Source: Acidobacteriaceae bacterium (GTDB lineage: Bacteria; Acidobacteriota; Terriglobia; Terriglobales; Acidobacteriaceae). Taken from it: 32,131 nucleotides of DNA. The notes beneath the pieces are model-generated. The model was not told the origin of the DNA. It worked only from the letters and a program-made list of their open reading frames with translations, and did no database searches. A program made the translations under genes and the position numbers. Shown here one piece after another: positions 8,989 through 16,802 of this stretch; position 1 is the first letter of the stretch, and every line of letters starts with the position of its first letter. The stretch spans positions 1-32,131 of the forward strand of contig JASHRF010000087.1 of the NCBI GenBank assembly GCA_030037545.1. The letters are read 5' to 3'.

Positions 8989-9328
8989 GACTGCGACCTC
9001 CTGGAGTTTCGCGCTGGCGTTACCAGATCGGTATCGTTAGGTCGGCCAGTGCCCCGCGATGCGGGCAAACACCCCGCTATCCTTTCTGCGGATGTTGCTC
9101 ACTTTGCAACGCGACATAGCCGGTAACACGGCCAGAATCAGGCGTCATCAAGGCCAGATCGTGGTACATTCTTTGCAACCAATGTTCGAGCCATCTAAAG
9201 CGTTGCTCGTTCTTATTGCCGCTGCGTCGACGGCACGGGACGACAGTGCTCAGGGCAGTGTGGGGAATGAAGATTGCCAGCGGGATTCAACGACGGTGAT
9301 AGCCGATATGCCGGCAGTGTGAAACTTA
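8989..9328. other. Gene-poor gap after the S53 protease
   Basis: No terminator with a clear U-tract was seen. An open frame of 87 codons from 9059 has no ribosome-binding site and no recognisable family, so it is not called. Confidence 0.4.
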
Positions 9329-9398
9329 CCACGAACCATGAACCACGATTCACGATTCATGAACCACAATTGACGAACCCCGATCCACGAATCACGTA
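9329..9398. repeat. Ten-unit heptanucleotide array upstream of the AIM24 gene
   Basis: Ten contiguous 7-bp units of the form YCAYGAW (first two: CCACGAA CCATGAA) fill exactly 70 bp. The last unit runs into TAAACT (9397-9402), a possible -10 for the downstream gene. This is the cleanest array in the window. Confidence 0.9.
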
Positions 9399-9418
9399 AA
9401 CTGTCCCCAGGAGGCACC

Positions 9419-10192
9419 ATGCAGGCTCGCATTCAGGGCACCACCATGCCCGTCCTCGAAGTCGATCTTCAGCCCAATGAGAGCGTGTTTTCAGAGAGCG
9501 GCGAGCTCTCGTGGATGACCAGCTCCATCCAGATGACAACCCATACTCAGATGGGCGGAGGGGGCGGGCTGTTCGGCGTTATCAAGCGCGTAGCCGGCGG
9601 CGGCAGTATCTTTATGACCGAGTACCGCGCCATGCAGTACCCAGGCACGGTTTCGTTCGCCACGCGCGTGCCCGGCCACATTGTGCCCGTGGAACTGGGC
9701 CCTGGCCAGCCGGAATGGATGGTCCACCGGCATGGGTTCCTCTGCGCCACGCCGCAGGTGACCATCTCGGTCGGCTTCCAGCAGTCGCTGGGCGCGGGCA
9801 TCTTTGGCGGCGACGGCTTTCTGCTGCAACGCGTGGCCGGAGTGGGCACAGCGTGGCTGGAGCTCTCCGGTGAGCTGATCCAGAAGAATCTCGCCCCCGG
9901 CGAGATGCTGCGCGTCCATCCCGGCCACGTGGGCGCATTCCAGACCACGGTCGGCTTTCAGATCACCATGGTTCCGGGGATCAAGAACATGGTCTTCGGC
10001 GGGGATGGCCTCTTTTTGGCCCAGATGGTCGGCCCCGGTGCGGTGTGGCTGCAAACGCTGCCCATTTCGCGCCTGGCGCACCAGATCAGCGAGTATCTGC
10101 CACAGGCGCAGGCGCGGAATACCGCGGCCGCGACCGTGGGCGGAGGGCTGCTGGGCGGAATTGTAGGGTCGATTCTGGGCGGGGATCAGTAA
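9419..10192 (+). CDS. AIM24 / TIGR00266 family protein
   Basis: The 257-residue protein matches the AIM24 (former DUF124) family: a double-stranded beta-helix fold with repeated G-x-G turns, seen here as MTEYRAMQYPGTVSFATRVPG, GFLCATPQVTISVGF, GGDGFLLQRVAGVGTAWLELSG and FGGDGLFLAQMVGPGAVWLQ. The biochemical role in bacteria is unknown; the yeast relative is a mitochondrial inner-membrane protein. The C-terminus is a glycine zipper (GGGLLGGIVGSILGG), which suggests membrane contact or oligomerisation. There is no signal peptide. An excellent ribosome-binding site, AGGAGG, lies 5 nt before the ATG. It appears monocistronic, with a heptamer array upstream and a hairpin element downstream. Confidence 0.9.
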   Translation: MQARIQGTTMPVLEVDLQPNESVFSESGELSWMTSSIQMTTHTQMGGGGGLFGVIKRVAGGGSIFMTEYRAMQYPGTVSFATRVPGHIVPVELGPGQPEWMVHRHGFLCATPQVTISVGFQQSLGAGIFGGDGFLLQRVAGVGTAWLELSGELIQKNLAPGEMLRVHPGHVGAFQTTVGFQITMVPGIKNMVFGGDGLFLAQMVGPGAVWLQTLPISRLAHQISEYLPQAQARNTAAATVGGGLLGGIVGSILGGDQ

Positions 10193-10217
10193 AGTCTGGG
10201 AATAGAACCATCCCTCA

Positions 10218-10322
10218 GCGGCTAAAGCCGCATAAACGGTGGATTTTGCACGGCACGGCTGAAGCCGTGCCCTTTCAAAACCTATTTTTGAAACACGCTC
10301 CAGGAGGTCGTAAACACGCTCT
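10218..10322. repeat. Dispersed hairpin element, copy 2 (subtype B)
   Basis: The first palindrome is GCGGCTAAAGCCGC (10218-10231), where other copies have GGGGCTAAAGCCCC: a compensated base-pair change. The second is GGCACGGCTGAAGCCGTGCC (10252-10271), followed by the tail with repeated AAACACGCT. It matches copy 1 at 70 of 71 positions over 10252-10322. Confidence 0.9.
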
Positions 10323-10443
10323 TAGGGCGCAGCAAAACCAAAACACCCTCATTCTGATTGTACGTTGTCATCGGCAGCGCATGTTGACGCGCATTCCGCG
10401 CCAACGGGAGTCGAAGAATCTGCTGTTGCATTTCCCTGCTTGC

Positions 10444-10471
10444 TGATCCCTGGTCCCTGGTCCCTGTTCTC
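10444..10471. repeat. Heptanucleotide array just before the FAD/Fe-S oxidoreductase gene
   Basis: Four 7-bp units (TGATCCC TGGTCCC, then TGGTCCC and TGTTCTC) end 15 bp before the start codon and so occupy the promoter/-35 region of the next gene. Confidence 0.75.
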
Positions 10472-10474
10472 CGC

Positions 10475-10480
10475 TACCAT
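10475..10480 (+). promoter_or_regulatory. -10-like TACCAT, leaderless-start signature
   Basis: TACCAT is followed by exactly 6 bp and then the GTG start at 10487, with no Shine-Dalgarno. Transcription starting about 7 bp after a -10 would begin at or next to the start codon. Confidence 0.4.
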
Positions 10481-10486
10481 TCACAC

Positions 10487-13471
10487 GTGACTACCTCCGC
10501 ACTTCCGATCCTTGGAAATCTGCCGCCGCTTGGGCACGAATCCTTCTCCGCGCATCGCGAGCTCGAAGCCCAACTCAAAAAGACGCTGCGCGGCGAGGCG
10601 AAGTTTGACCTCGGTTCGCGCGCCCTCTACGCGGCTGACGCGTCGAATTACCGCCAGCTTCCCATCGGCGTAATTTTTCCGCGCGACGCGGCCGACGTGG
10701 AAACAGCGCTGGCCGCGTGCCGCGCCACAGGAGCCGCGGTGCTGCCGCGCGGGGCCGGCACCAGCCTGGCGGGGCAATGCGTCAACGTGGCCGTAATCTT
10801 CGACTACTCGCGCCACATGCATGCCCTGCGCGGCATCGATCCCGAATCCAAATTGGCGCGCGTGGAGCCAGGCATCGTGCTCGACCGGCTGCGCGAGGCC
10901 GCCGAACAGCACCGGCTCACCTACGCGCCCGACCCGGCCACCCACTCGCGCTGCACGCTGGGCGGCATGTTGGGCAACAACAGTTGCGGCGTGCACGGCC
11001 TGCTGGGCGGCAAGGCCGTAGACAATGCGGAATCGCTCGACATCGTGCTCTACGACGGCACGCGCATGACGGTGGGCGCGACCGCGCCGCAGGAACTCGA
11101 ATCCATCATTCACGCAGGCGGACGCCGCGGCCAAATTTATGCCGGCCTCAAGCGCCTGCGCGACCGCTATGGCGACCAGGTGCGGCAACGGTTCCCGCAC
11201 ATTCCGCGCCGCGTCTCCGGCTACAACCTTGACGAGCTGCTGCCTGAAAACCACTTCAACGTAGCGCGGGCGCTGGTAGGCTCGGAGGGCACGTGCGTCA
11301 ACATCGTCGGCGCCACGCTGAACCTCACCAGGAGCCCACAGCACCGCATCCTGGTGGTGCTTGGGTTCAGCGACGCATTTCTGGCCGCCGACGCCGTGCC
11401 GCGCACGCTGGAGCATAAGCCCATCGGCCTCGAAGGCTTCGATTCCCTGCTCGTGGAATTCATGCGCCGCAAAGGTTTGGCGCTGACGGATATTGACAGG
11501 CTGCCTGAAGGTGTGGGCTTTCTGCTCGTCGAGATGGGCGCGGATTCCGATGAAGATGCGCGGGCCAAAGCCGAAGCTGTGGCGCGCGCGTCGCAATCCT
11601 GGCCCACGCCACCAGCGGCGCACATCTGCACTCCCGAAGAAGCCGCAGCCGTGTGGCGAGTGCGCGAGTCGGCGCTGGGCGCCATGGTCTTCGTGCCCGG
11701 CGAACCCGACCGCTACGAGGGCTGGGAGGATGGCGCCGTTCCACCGGAGAAGCTGGGCCAGTATCTGCGCCGCATCGTGGCGCTCATGGCCGAGTACGGC
11801 TATCGCAGCCCGCTCTACGGCCACTACGGCCAGGGCTGCGTGCACATGCGCATCAACTTCGATTTCCGCTCCGATGCGGGACTGCGCAAATTCCGCGAGT
11901 TCATTGAGCGCGCGGCGGATGTAGTGGTCGAGCTGGGCGGCTCGTTCAGCGGCGAGCACGGCGACGGCCAGTCGCGCGCGGTGCTGTTGCCCAAAATGTT
12001 CGGCCCCGAGCTGGTGGAAGCTTTCCGCGAGTTCAAGGCGCTGTGGGATCCCGATAACCGCATGAATCCGGGCAAGCTTTCCGACGCGGCGCGGGTTTAC
12101 GATCCGGTCGAAAATCTTCGCTACACAGCGCAGGCCCAGGCGCATGAGGCGGAAGAGCCGGAAAAACACTTCGCCTTCGCCGCCGATCATGGCTCACTGG
12201 AGCGCGCCGCCGAACGCTGTGTGGGTGTGGGCGCGTGCCGCAACACCAAAGGCGGCGTGATGTGCCCCAGCTACCGCGCTACCGGCGAGGAGCAGCACTC
12301 CACGCGCGGCCGCGCGCACCTGCTTTGGGAGATGCTGGCCGGCGCGCTGCGCGAGCAGGGCTTCCGCAGCCAAGCCGTGCATGAGGCGCTCGACCTCTGC
12401 CTGAGCTGCAAAGCCTGCAAGAGCGAGTGCCCTGTGCAGGTGGACATGGCGCGGTACAAGTCCGAATTCCTGGCCCAGCATTACAAGGGACGACCGCGCC
12501 CTCTGCAACATTACATTTTTGGCTTTGCCGATAAAATGGCGCGCTTCGGATCGGTGGCGCCCGCGCTCACCAACGCTCTGCTCACCGGCCGACTGACCAG
12601 CTCCCTGATCAAACGCATCGCCGGCGTGGCGCATGAGCGCGAACTACCGCGGCTGGCGCGGAAGAGCTTTCAAAATGCGCGCGAAGCGAAACAAACGGGC
12701 ACTCCAGGTCTCGGTTCCGAGACCCGGGAAGCCGCGAACGCCGGCCAGCCGCGAGTGGTCTTGTGGCCCGATACCTGGAACAATTACTACCACCCGCCAA
12801 CGCTTGAATCGGCGGAAACCGTACTGACCAACGCCGGTTTCTCCGTCGAGCTGCCGCGCGGTCACATTTGCTGCGGACGCCCGCTCTACGATTTCGGATT
12901 TCTGGACGCGGCGCGGGCGTACCTCGCCAATGTGCTTGACCGCATGGCGCCGCAGATCGATGCCGGCCTGCCGTTTATTTTTCTCGAGCCAAGCTGCGCC
13001 AGCGTGTTCAAGGATGAGTTACGAGAACTCTTTCCAAAAGATAAGAGAGCGGAGCTCCTCAGCGAGCATGTTTGGCTGCTGGCCGACTGGCTGGCCGCGC
13101 AGGCTCCCGATTTTGCCGCCGGCCGCCTCAGCGGCGCGCGCATCCTGCTCCACGGCCATTGCCATCACAAGGCCGTATTTGGCGGACCGGAGAAAGAGAT
13201 TGCGTTGCTGCGCGCGGCCGGCGCGGTGGTCGAGCCCATCCAGGCCGGCTGCTGTGGCATGGCGGGACCGTTCGGGTTCGAGGCGGACAAATTCGAAGTG
13301 TCAAAAAAGATCGCGAGCGACGGCCTGCTGCCCGCGGTCCAATCTGCCGGCCCGCTGACGGTGATCCTGGCCGACGGTTTCAGCTGCCGCGAGCAGATTG
13401 CGCAGCTCGGAGGGCGCGAGGCGCTGCACTTTGCCGAGGTGCTGGCGCGAACCTGCGGGTGCGGGCACTGA
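10487..13471 (+). CDS. FAD-linked oxidase / Fe-S / CCG-domain fusion (YdiJ type, D-2-hydroxyacid dehydrogenase)
   Basis: This 994-residue cytoplasmic flavo-iron-sulfur enzyme probably oxidises a D-2-hydroxyacid and passes electrons to the quinone pool. Domain order: PCMH-type FAD-binding domain (about 55-290, PRGAGTSLAGQ and GGMLGNNSCG), FAD-oxidase C-terminal domain (about 300-550, GHYGQGCVHMRINFD, GEHGDGQ, MNPGKL), two 4Fe-4S clusters (C-x4-C from Cys578, then CLSCKACKSECP from Cys638), and two CCG domains (HICCGRP at 795, GCCGMAG at 922) typical of GlpC/HdrB-like subunits. Length and order match E. coli YdiJ (1018 aa), characterised as a D-2-hydroxyglutarate dehydrogenase; D-lactate is another possible substrate. 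The GTG start has no ribosome-binding site but a -10-like box 6 bp upstream. Confidence 0.9.
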   Translation: MTTSALPILGNLPPLGHESFSAHRELEAQLKKTLRGEAKFDLGSRALYAADASNYRQLPIGVIFPRDAADVETALAACRATGAAVLPRGAGTSLAGQCVNVAVIFDYSRHMHALRGIDPESKLARVEPGIVLDRLREAAEQHRLTYAPDPATHSRCTLGGMLGNNSCGVHGLLGGKAVDNAESLDIVLYDGTRMTVGATAPQELESIIHAGGRRGQIYAGLKRLRDRYGDQVRQRFPHIPRRVSGYNLDELLPENHFNVARALVGSEGTCVNIVGATLNLTRSPQHRILVVLGFSDAFLAADAVPRTLEHKPIGLEGFDSLLVEFMRRKGLALTDIDRLPEGVGFLLVEMGADSDEDARAKAEAVARASQSWPTPPAAHICTPEEAAAVWRVRESALGAMVFVPGEPDRYEGWEDGAVPPEKLGQYLRRIVALMAEYGYRSPLYGHYGQGCVHMRINFDFRSDAGLRKFREFIERAADVVVELGGSFSGEHGDGQSRAVLLPKMFGPELVEAFREFKALWDPDNRMNPGKLSDAARVYDPVENLRYTAQAQAHEAEEPEKHFAFAADHGSLERAAERCVGVGACRNTKGGVMCPSYRATGEEQHSTRGRAHLLWEMLAGALREQGFRSQAVHEALDLCLSCKACKSECPVQVDMARYKSEFLAQHYKGRPRPLQHYIFGFADKMARFGSVAPALTNALLTGRLTSSLIKRIAGVAHERELPRLARKSFQNAREAKQTGTPGLGSETREAANAGQPRVVLWPDTWNNYYHPPTLESAETVLTNAGFSVELPRGHICCGRPLYDFGFLDAARAYLANVLDRMAPQIDAGLPFIFLEPSCASVFKDELRELFPKDKRAELLSEHVWLLADWLAAQAPDFAAGRLSGARILLHGHCHHKAVFGGPEKEIALLRAAGAVVEPIQAGCCGMAGPFGFEADKFEVSKKIASDGLLPAVQSAGPLTVILADGFSCREQIAQLGGREALHFAEVLARTCGCGH

Positions 13472-13596
13472 GATTGTTGCCTTCCCGCCCCTGGCGCAAA
13501 TTCGAGCCGCGGGGTGGAACGCGCCCGGGAAGGATCAGGAGCGTTCAGGCTGCCGATTGCCTGCCCGCCAAAAATCACCGCTGAATGAAATCGCCT

Positions 13597-13602
13597 TACA
13601 CT
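13597..13602 (+). promoter_or_regulatory. -10-like TACACT, leaderless-start signature for thpR
   Basis: TACACT is followed by exactly 6 bp and then GTG (13609) ATG (13612). No Shine-Dalgarno is present. Confidence 0.4.
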
Positions 13603-13608
13603 GAAGCG

Positions 13609-14157
13609 GTGATGCGGCTTTTTGTGGGAATTCCATTGAAAGAGGACCTGATTCGCGAGCTGATCGCAATGTGCGGCCGTCTCCGCACGCAAGACGATAG
13701 CCTGCGCTGGTCGGCGCCGGAATCATGGCACATCACGCTGCAGTTTCTAGGCAATACCACGGCAGAGCAGCTCGAACGCCTGAAGGCGCGGCTTGCCGAG
13801 GTGCGCTCGGCGCCGGTTCCGGCGCAGCTGGGTGCGCTGGGCGTGTTCGAGCGGGCGGGTGTGTTTTTCGCCGAGGTCGAAGTGGTGCCGCAGCTCATGG
13901 CACTGCAAAAGCGTGTCGCGGAAGCAACGGCAAAGTGCGGATTTGAGCCCGAAGACCGGCCTTACCATCCGCACATCACGCTGGCCAGGACCAAGGGCGA
14001 TGGGGGACGGCGGCAATTGAAGGCGCTGTTGACGCGAATGCGGAGCCGGCCTGATTTTCCCAGGTTTGTGGCGCATGAGTTTCTGCTGTATGAAAGCCAC
14101 CTGGGCGCGGGCGGCTCGAAGTACGAGGTGCAGTCGAAGTTCCTGATCAGCGGATAA
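13609..14157 (+). CDS. thpR: RNA 2',3'-cyclic phosphodiesterase (LigT/ThpR, 2H family)
   Basis: The enzyme hydrolyses 2',3'-cyclic phosphodiester ends of RNA to 2'-phosphates, and family members can also show 2'-5' ligase activity. Both catalytic HxT motifs are present, WHITLQFLG (about residue 44) and HPHITLAR (about residue 124), as is the N-terminal RLFVGIPL strand typical of the family. At 182 residues the length is normal. The GTG at 13609 or the adjacent ATG at 13612 is preferred over the upstream ATG at 13585, since the family begins at RLF and the TACACT box lies inside the longer version. It follows the oxidoreductase by 137 bp with no clear functional link. Confidence 0.9.
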   Translation: MMRLFVGIPLKEDLIRELIAMCGRLRTQDDSLRWSAPESWHITLQFLGNTTAEQLERLKARLAEVRSAPVPAQLGALGVFERAGVFFAEVEVVPQLMALQKRVAEATAKCGFEPEDRPYHPHITLARTKGDGGRRQLKALLTRMRSRPDFPRFVAHEFLLYESHLGAGGSKYEVQSKFLISG

Positions 14158-14161
14158 GCGG

Positions 14162-14275
14162 GTTAGCAAGCCAGGAATCGGCAAGTCAGCGAGGATTTGA
14201 GCCGATCGCGGAAGGCTGATAGCCGGCGTCTGCGAACAACGAACTGGCAACTGACAACTGGTAACTGACAATTGC
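14162..14275. repeat. Octamer and heptamer arrays between thpR and dapD
   Basis: GTTAGCAA GCCAGGAA and related units (14162-14192) have an approximately 8-bp period and share GTTAGCAAGCCAG exactly with 17451-17463. Five 7-bp units (GAACTGG CAACTGA onward, 14241-14275) end 4 bp before the dapD stop. Confidence 0.8.
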
Positions 14276-14279
14276 TTCT

Positions 14280-15128
14280 CTACCGCAGCAGTTCTTCCAG
14301 CGCCGTGCTCAGGTCCGTCTTTTCGTCGCGATATTTGACAATGACGGGCGCGTAGAGGCTCAGGCCCCATTCCTGTCCTTTGCCCTTGCTCACCGCGCGC
14401 GAGCCGGGCACGACCACGGCCGCTTCCGGAATGATGAGAGGCAGCTCGGCGCTGGCGCGCAGCACCTGGCCGCGAACCAGATCGTAGACCGGCGTGCCAC
14501 GCGTCAGGACCGTTCCCGCGGCAAGCACCGCATTCTTGCGCACGATCGCGCCCTCGTAAACGCCGCAGTTGCCGCCCACCAGCACTTCGTCTTCAATCAC
14601 CACCGGGCTGGCGTTGACCGGCTCCAAAACGCCGCCAATTTGCGCCGCGGCGCTGAGGTGGACGCGCTTGCCGATCTGGGCGCAGGAGCCGACCAGGGCG
14701 TGCGAGTCAACCATTGTGTCCTCATCCACATAGGCGCCGGCATTGATGTACATGGGCGGCATGCAGACCACGCCGCGGGCCACGAACGCTCCGCTGCGCA
14801 CTGACGAACCGCCGGGAACCATGCGCACGCCCGCGGACGCCGCGAACCGGCGGATCGGGTAAGTGTTCTTGTCGACGAACGACAGCCGGCCGGCGGGCAT
14901 CTCTTCGAGCGCACCCAGACGAAAGCCAAGCAGAATGCCCCGCTTGACCCATGCATTCACGCGCCAGGCGCTGGGCGCGGCGGGGTCGGGCCACGCGGCG
15001 CGCACCTGGCCGGCCTCAAGCGCCGCGCGCAGGGCGAGGAAGGCTTCCATGGCCGCCGCATCGCCAATGGCTGCCGCGCCGGCGGCAAACTGCCGCTCGA
15101 TCTCCCGCTTAAGCTGGTCGAGATTCAT
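14280..15128 (-). CDS. dapD: Tetrahydrodipicolinate N-succinyltransferase
   Basis: DapD transfers succinyl from succinyl-CoA to tetrahydrodipicolinate in the succinylase branch of lysine/diaminopimelate synthesis, which also feeds peptidoglycan. The 282-residue protein (E. coli 274) has a helical N-terminal domain with the conserved WRVNAWVK and a left-handed beta-helix of hexapeptide repeats (about 105-215), including MPPMYINAGAYVDEDTMVDSHALVGSCAQIG and the GGVLEP loop. The C-terminal YAPVIVKYRD is typical. The ATG at 15128 has no clear ribosome-binding site; TAAACT lies 8 bp upstream on the minus strand (15142-15137). No other lysine gene is nearby. Confidence 0.96.
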   Translation of the reverse strand: MNLDQLKREIERQFAAGAAAIGDAAAMEAFLALRAALEAGQVRAAWPDPAAPSAWRVNAWVKRGILLGFRLGALEEMPAGRLSFVDKNTYPIRRFAASAGVRMVPGGSSVRSGAFVARGVVCMPPMYINAGAYVDEDTMVDSHALVGSCAQIGKRVHLSAAAQIGGVLEPVNASPVVIEDEVLVGGNCGVYEGAIVRKNAVLAAGTVLTRGTPVYDLVRGQVLRASAELPLIIPEAAVVVPGSRAVSKGKGQEWGLSLYAPVIVKYRDEKTDLSTALEELLR

Positions 15129-15136
15129 TCAATCCG

Positions 15137-15142
15137 AGTTTA
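15137..15142 (-). promoter_or_regulatory. -10-like TAAACT before dapD
   Basis: Read on the minus strand, TAAACT is 8 bp from the dapD ATG, compatible with a transcript starting within 1-2 nt of the start codon. No clear -35 was seen. Confidence 0.3.
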
Positions 15143-15298
15143 TCAACAGAAATCGGCGGGCCCGGATCGGCGAGCCAAAGCGGCGATTCCGGCCAGCACG
15201 CCAGGAGAGCACGCAAAGGAAAAGCGCGGGCGCACCGTTTGGCTATCAGGCTGTGGAGCTGCGCACCGCGCTCGAGTGAAACAAGGGGGGGCTTTGCC

Positions 15299-15421
15299 TA
15301 GAAGTGGTTTCATCACCCGTCTGTCATCGTCCGTCAGGGGCTAAAGCCCCACGTTTTGGGGAACTTATCGGCACGGCTGATGCCGTGCCCTTTCAAAAAC
15401 AGGGTTATGAAACAGCTTCTA
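15299..15421. repeat. Dispersed hairpin element, copy 3 (subtype A, 123 bp, complete)
   Basis: The ends are imperfect inverted repeats: TAGAAGTGGTTTCATCAC on the left, GTTATGAAACAGCTTCTA on the right. Inside are GGGGCTAAAGCCCC (15337-15350) and GGCACGGCTGATGCCGTGCC (15370-15389, a perfect 8-bp stem with a TGAT loop). A weak GTTTTG/CAAAAAC pairing extends the second hairpin. The right end contains the TAG stop of the neighbouring minus-strand gene. Confidence 0.9.
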
Positions 15422-15922
15422 AGCTGCATTTAGCGGCGTCGGGTGATGATTGTTCTGCGGCGTGTGCTTGCGCGAATGCGCGCGCAACGCCAGAGGTTGC
15501 AGGCGGAAGGAATTCTTGCCCGACGGAATCATGGCCAATGGAGCGGGCGATTCGCCAAGCTTGCCGTGAAAGTTTTTAAGCTCCAGCCATGCGCAGAGCC
15601 GCCGATCGCGAATCTCCGCCTGACCGTCCCAAAATTCGGGTCCCAGCCCGCAGGAGATTTGCAGATGATCGATCTGCAGCTCGATGACCGACGCGTCTTT
15701 GGGAAAATAGCGCCGCGCGTTGTTTGCGCCCACGTCCAAGCCCACCACTTCCCGCCCTTTGCTCTGCGTTCTCACTACTATGCTGGTCTGCCGATCGCCG
15801 CACGCCGGCCGGTGGAAGGTGCTGTGTCGGTCGATACTCGTCTCCCGATCGGCGCGGGATGGCCGGTCTAAGGTGCTCTGCTTGTTGGTGCCGGACGGGT
15901 TCAGTGTAAAGAGATTAGTCAC
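15419..15922 (-). CDS. Unrecognised 167-residue protein with an internal tandem duplication
   Basis: No family is recognised. The central part (about 62-125) looks like a genuine folded domain, with mixed composition and motifs such as [32 protein letters not shown] and [12 protein letters not shown]. Two tandem, diverged 18-residue units precede it ([18 protein letters not shown] then [18 protein letters not shown], about 17-52), visible also in the DNA as two 54-bp repeats (roughly 15769-15876). The GTG start at 15922 has a weak AGGGGG 6 nt upstream. The TAG stop lies inside the terminal repeat of hairpin element copy 3. There is no signal peptide or membrane segment. It is divergent from rnhB. 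Confidence 0.6.
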   Translation of the reverse strand: MTNLFTLNPSGTNKQSTLDRPSRADRETSIDRHSTFHRPACGDRQTSIVVRTQSKGREVVGLDVGANNARRYFPKDASVIELQIDHLQISCGLGPEFWDGQAEIRDRRLCAWLELKNFHGKLGESPAPLAMIPSGKNSFRLQPLALRAHSRKHTPQNNHHPTPLNAA

Positions 15923-16157
15923 GGGGAACCCCCTGCGCGTGGAGCAATCCGCGCGCCCATTCCTGGTTTGAAATTGAGCTGCCCGCGACCCTCAAAACAG
16001 GAATCGCGGAATTCACTTCCCTGGCTTGAAAACGGTGCGGAGCGCTGTTGCGGAGTGAGACTGTAAATTGTTCGCCGATGGTTACGATGGCGCTACCCAA
16101 CAGAAGGTTTTCCGCTGGAGAAAAATATTTGGCATTTTTCCACAGCGCCTGTCTTCT

Positions 16158-16163
16158 TATACT
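16158..16163 (+). promoter_or_regulatory. -10-like TATACT, leaderless-start signature for rnhB
   Basis: TATACT (5 of 6 to consensus) is followed by exactly 6 bp and then ATG at 16170. There is no good Shine-Dalgarno (only CAGGGC, in contact with the ATG) and no good -35. Confidence 0.45.
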
Positions 16164-16169
16164 CAGGGC

Positions 16170-16799
16170 ATGGCTAAAGCCCCGGTGTGCGGTTGGAGGC
16201 TGGAACGCGCTGCCCGCAAATTGGGCTTTCTGCGCATTGCCGGGCTCGACGAAGTGGGCCGCGGGCCCATGTTCGGACCGGTCGTAGCTGCCGCCGTCAT
16301 TCTTCCCAAGGGCTGCTACCTGCAAGGCCTGAATGATTCCAAGCAACTTAGCGAGAAAAGGCGGTTGGAATTCGATGCGGAGATTCGCGCGAACGCCATC
16401 GCCTGGTCGATTGCGGCCGTAGATGTAGAGACGATTGATCGCATCAACATCCGCCGGGCGTCATTGCTGGCCATGCGCCTGGCCGTGGAGCGGCTGGCCC
16501 TGAGCCCCGATTACCTGCTTATCGATGGAATTGACACTATTGACTGGCCGTGCCCGCAGCAGCCGGTGGTTCAGGGCGACTCGACCAGCCTCTCGATTGC
16601 CGCCGCCAGCGTGCTGGCCAAGGTGCACCGCGACGGCCTGCTGGTGGAGCTGGACTCGGTATTCCCCGGCTATGGCCTGGCGCGGCACAAGGGTTATTGC
16701 GTCCAGGAACACCTTGAAGCGCTGGCGCGGCTGGGTCCCACCCCCATGCACCGCAAGAGCTTCTCGCCGGTGGCGCAAACGGTATTGGAATTCGATTGA
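16170..16799 (+). CDS. rnhB: Ribonuclease HII
   Basis: RNase HII cleaves RNA in RNA-DNA hybrids and incises at single ribonucleotides misincorporated in DNA. The 209-residue protein has the first catalytic Asp-Glu in GLDEVGRGPMFGPVVAAAV, the NDSKQLSEKRR substrate-binding segment, the Asp in LLIDGID, SIAAASVLAKVHRD with the fourth carboxylate, and a C-terminal YGLARHKGY (typically YGHxxHKGY). The ATG at 16170 gives the usual N-terminus; the frame is open further up but without family similarity. It converges on msrQ, and the two stop codons are only 3 bp apart. Confidence 0.95.
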   Translation: MAKAPVCGWRLERAARKLGFLRIAGLDEVGRGPMFGPVVAAAVILPKGCYLQGLNDSKQLSEKRRLEFDAEIRANAIAWSIAAVDVETIDRINIRRASLLAMRLAVERLALSPDYLLIDGIDTIDWPCPQQPVVQGDSTSLSIAAASVLAKVHRDGLLVELDSVFPGYGLARHKGYCVQEHLEALARLGPTPMHRKSFSPVAQTVLEFD

Positions 16800-16802
16800 A
16801 AG

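Noticed and set aside
9059..9322. An 87-codon frame in the gap after the S53 protease
   Set aside because: No ribosome-binding site, no recognisable motif and ordinary intergenic composition.
9329..9398. Possible CRISPR array
   Set aside because: The units are 7 bp, contiguous, degenerate and without spacers, and no cas gene is nearby. It is a short-period tandem array.
10481..12190. A 569-codon open frame on the minus strand opposite the FAD/Fe-S oxidoreductase
   Set aside because: It is a mirror of a well-supported gene in GC-rich DNA, with His/Arg/Ala-rich non-domain composition and no family motif.
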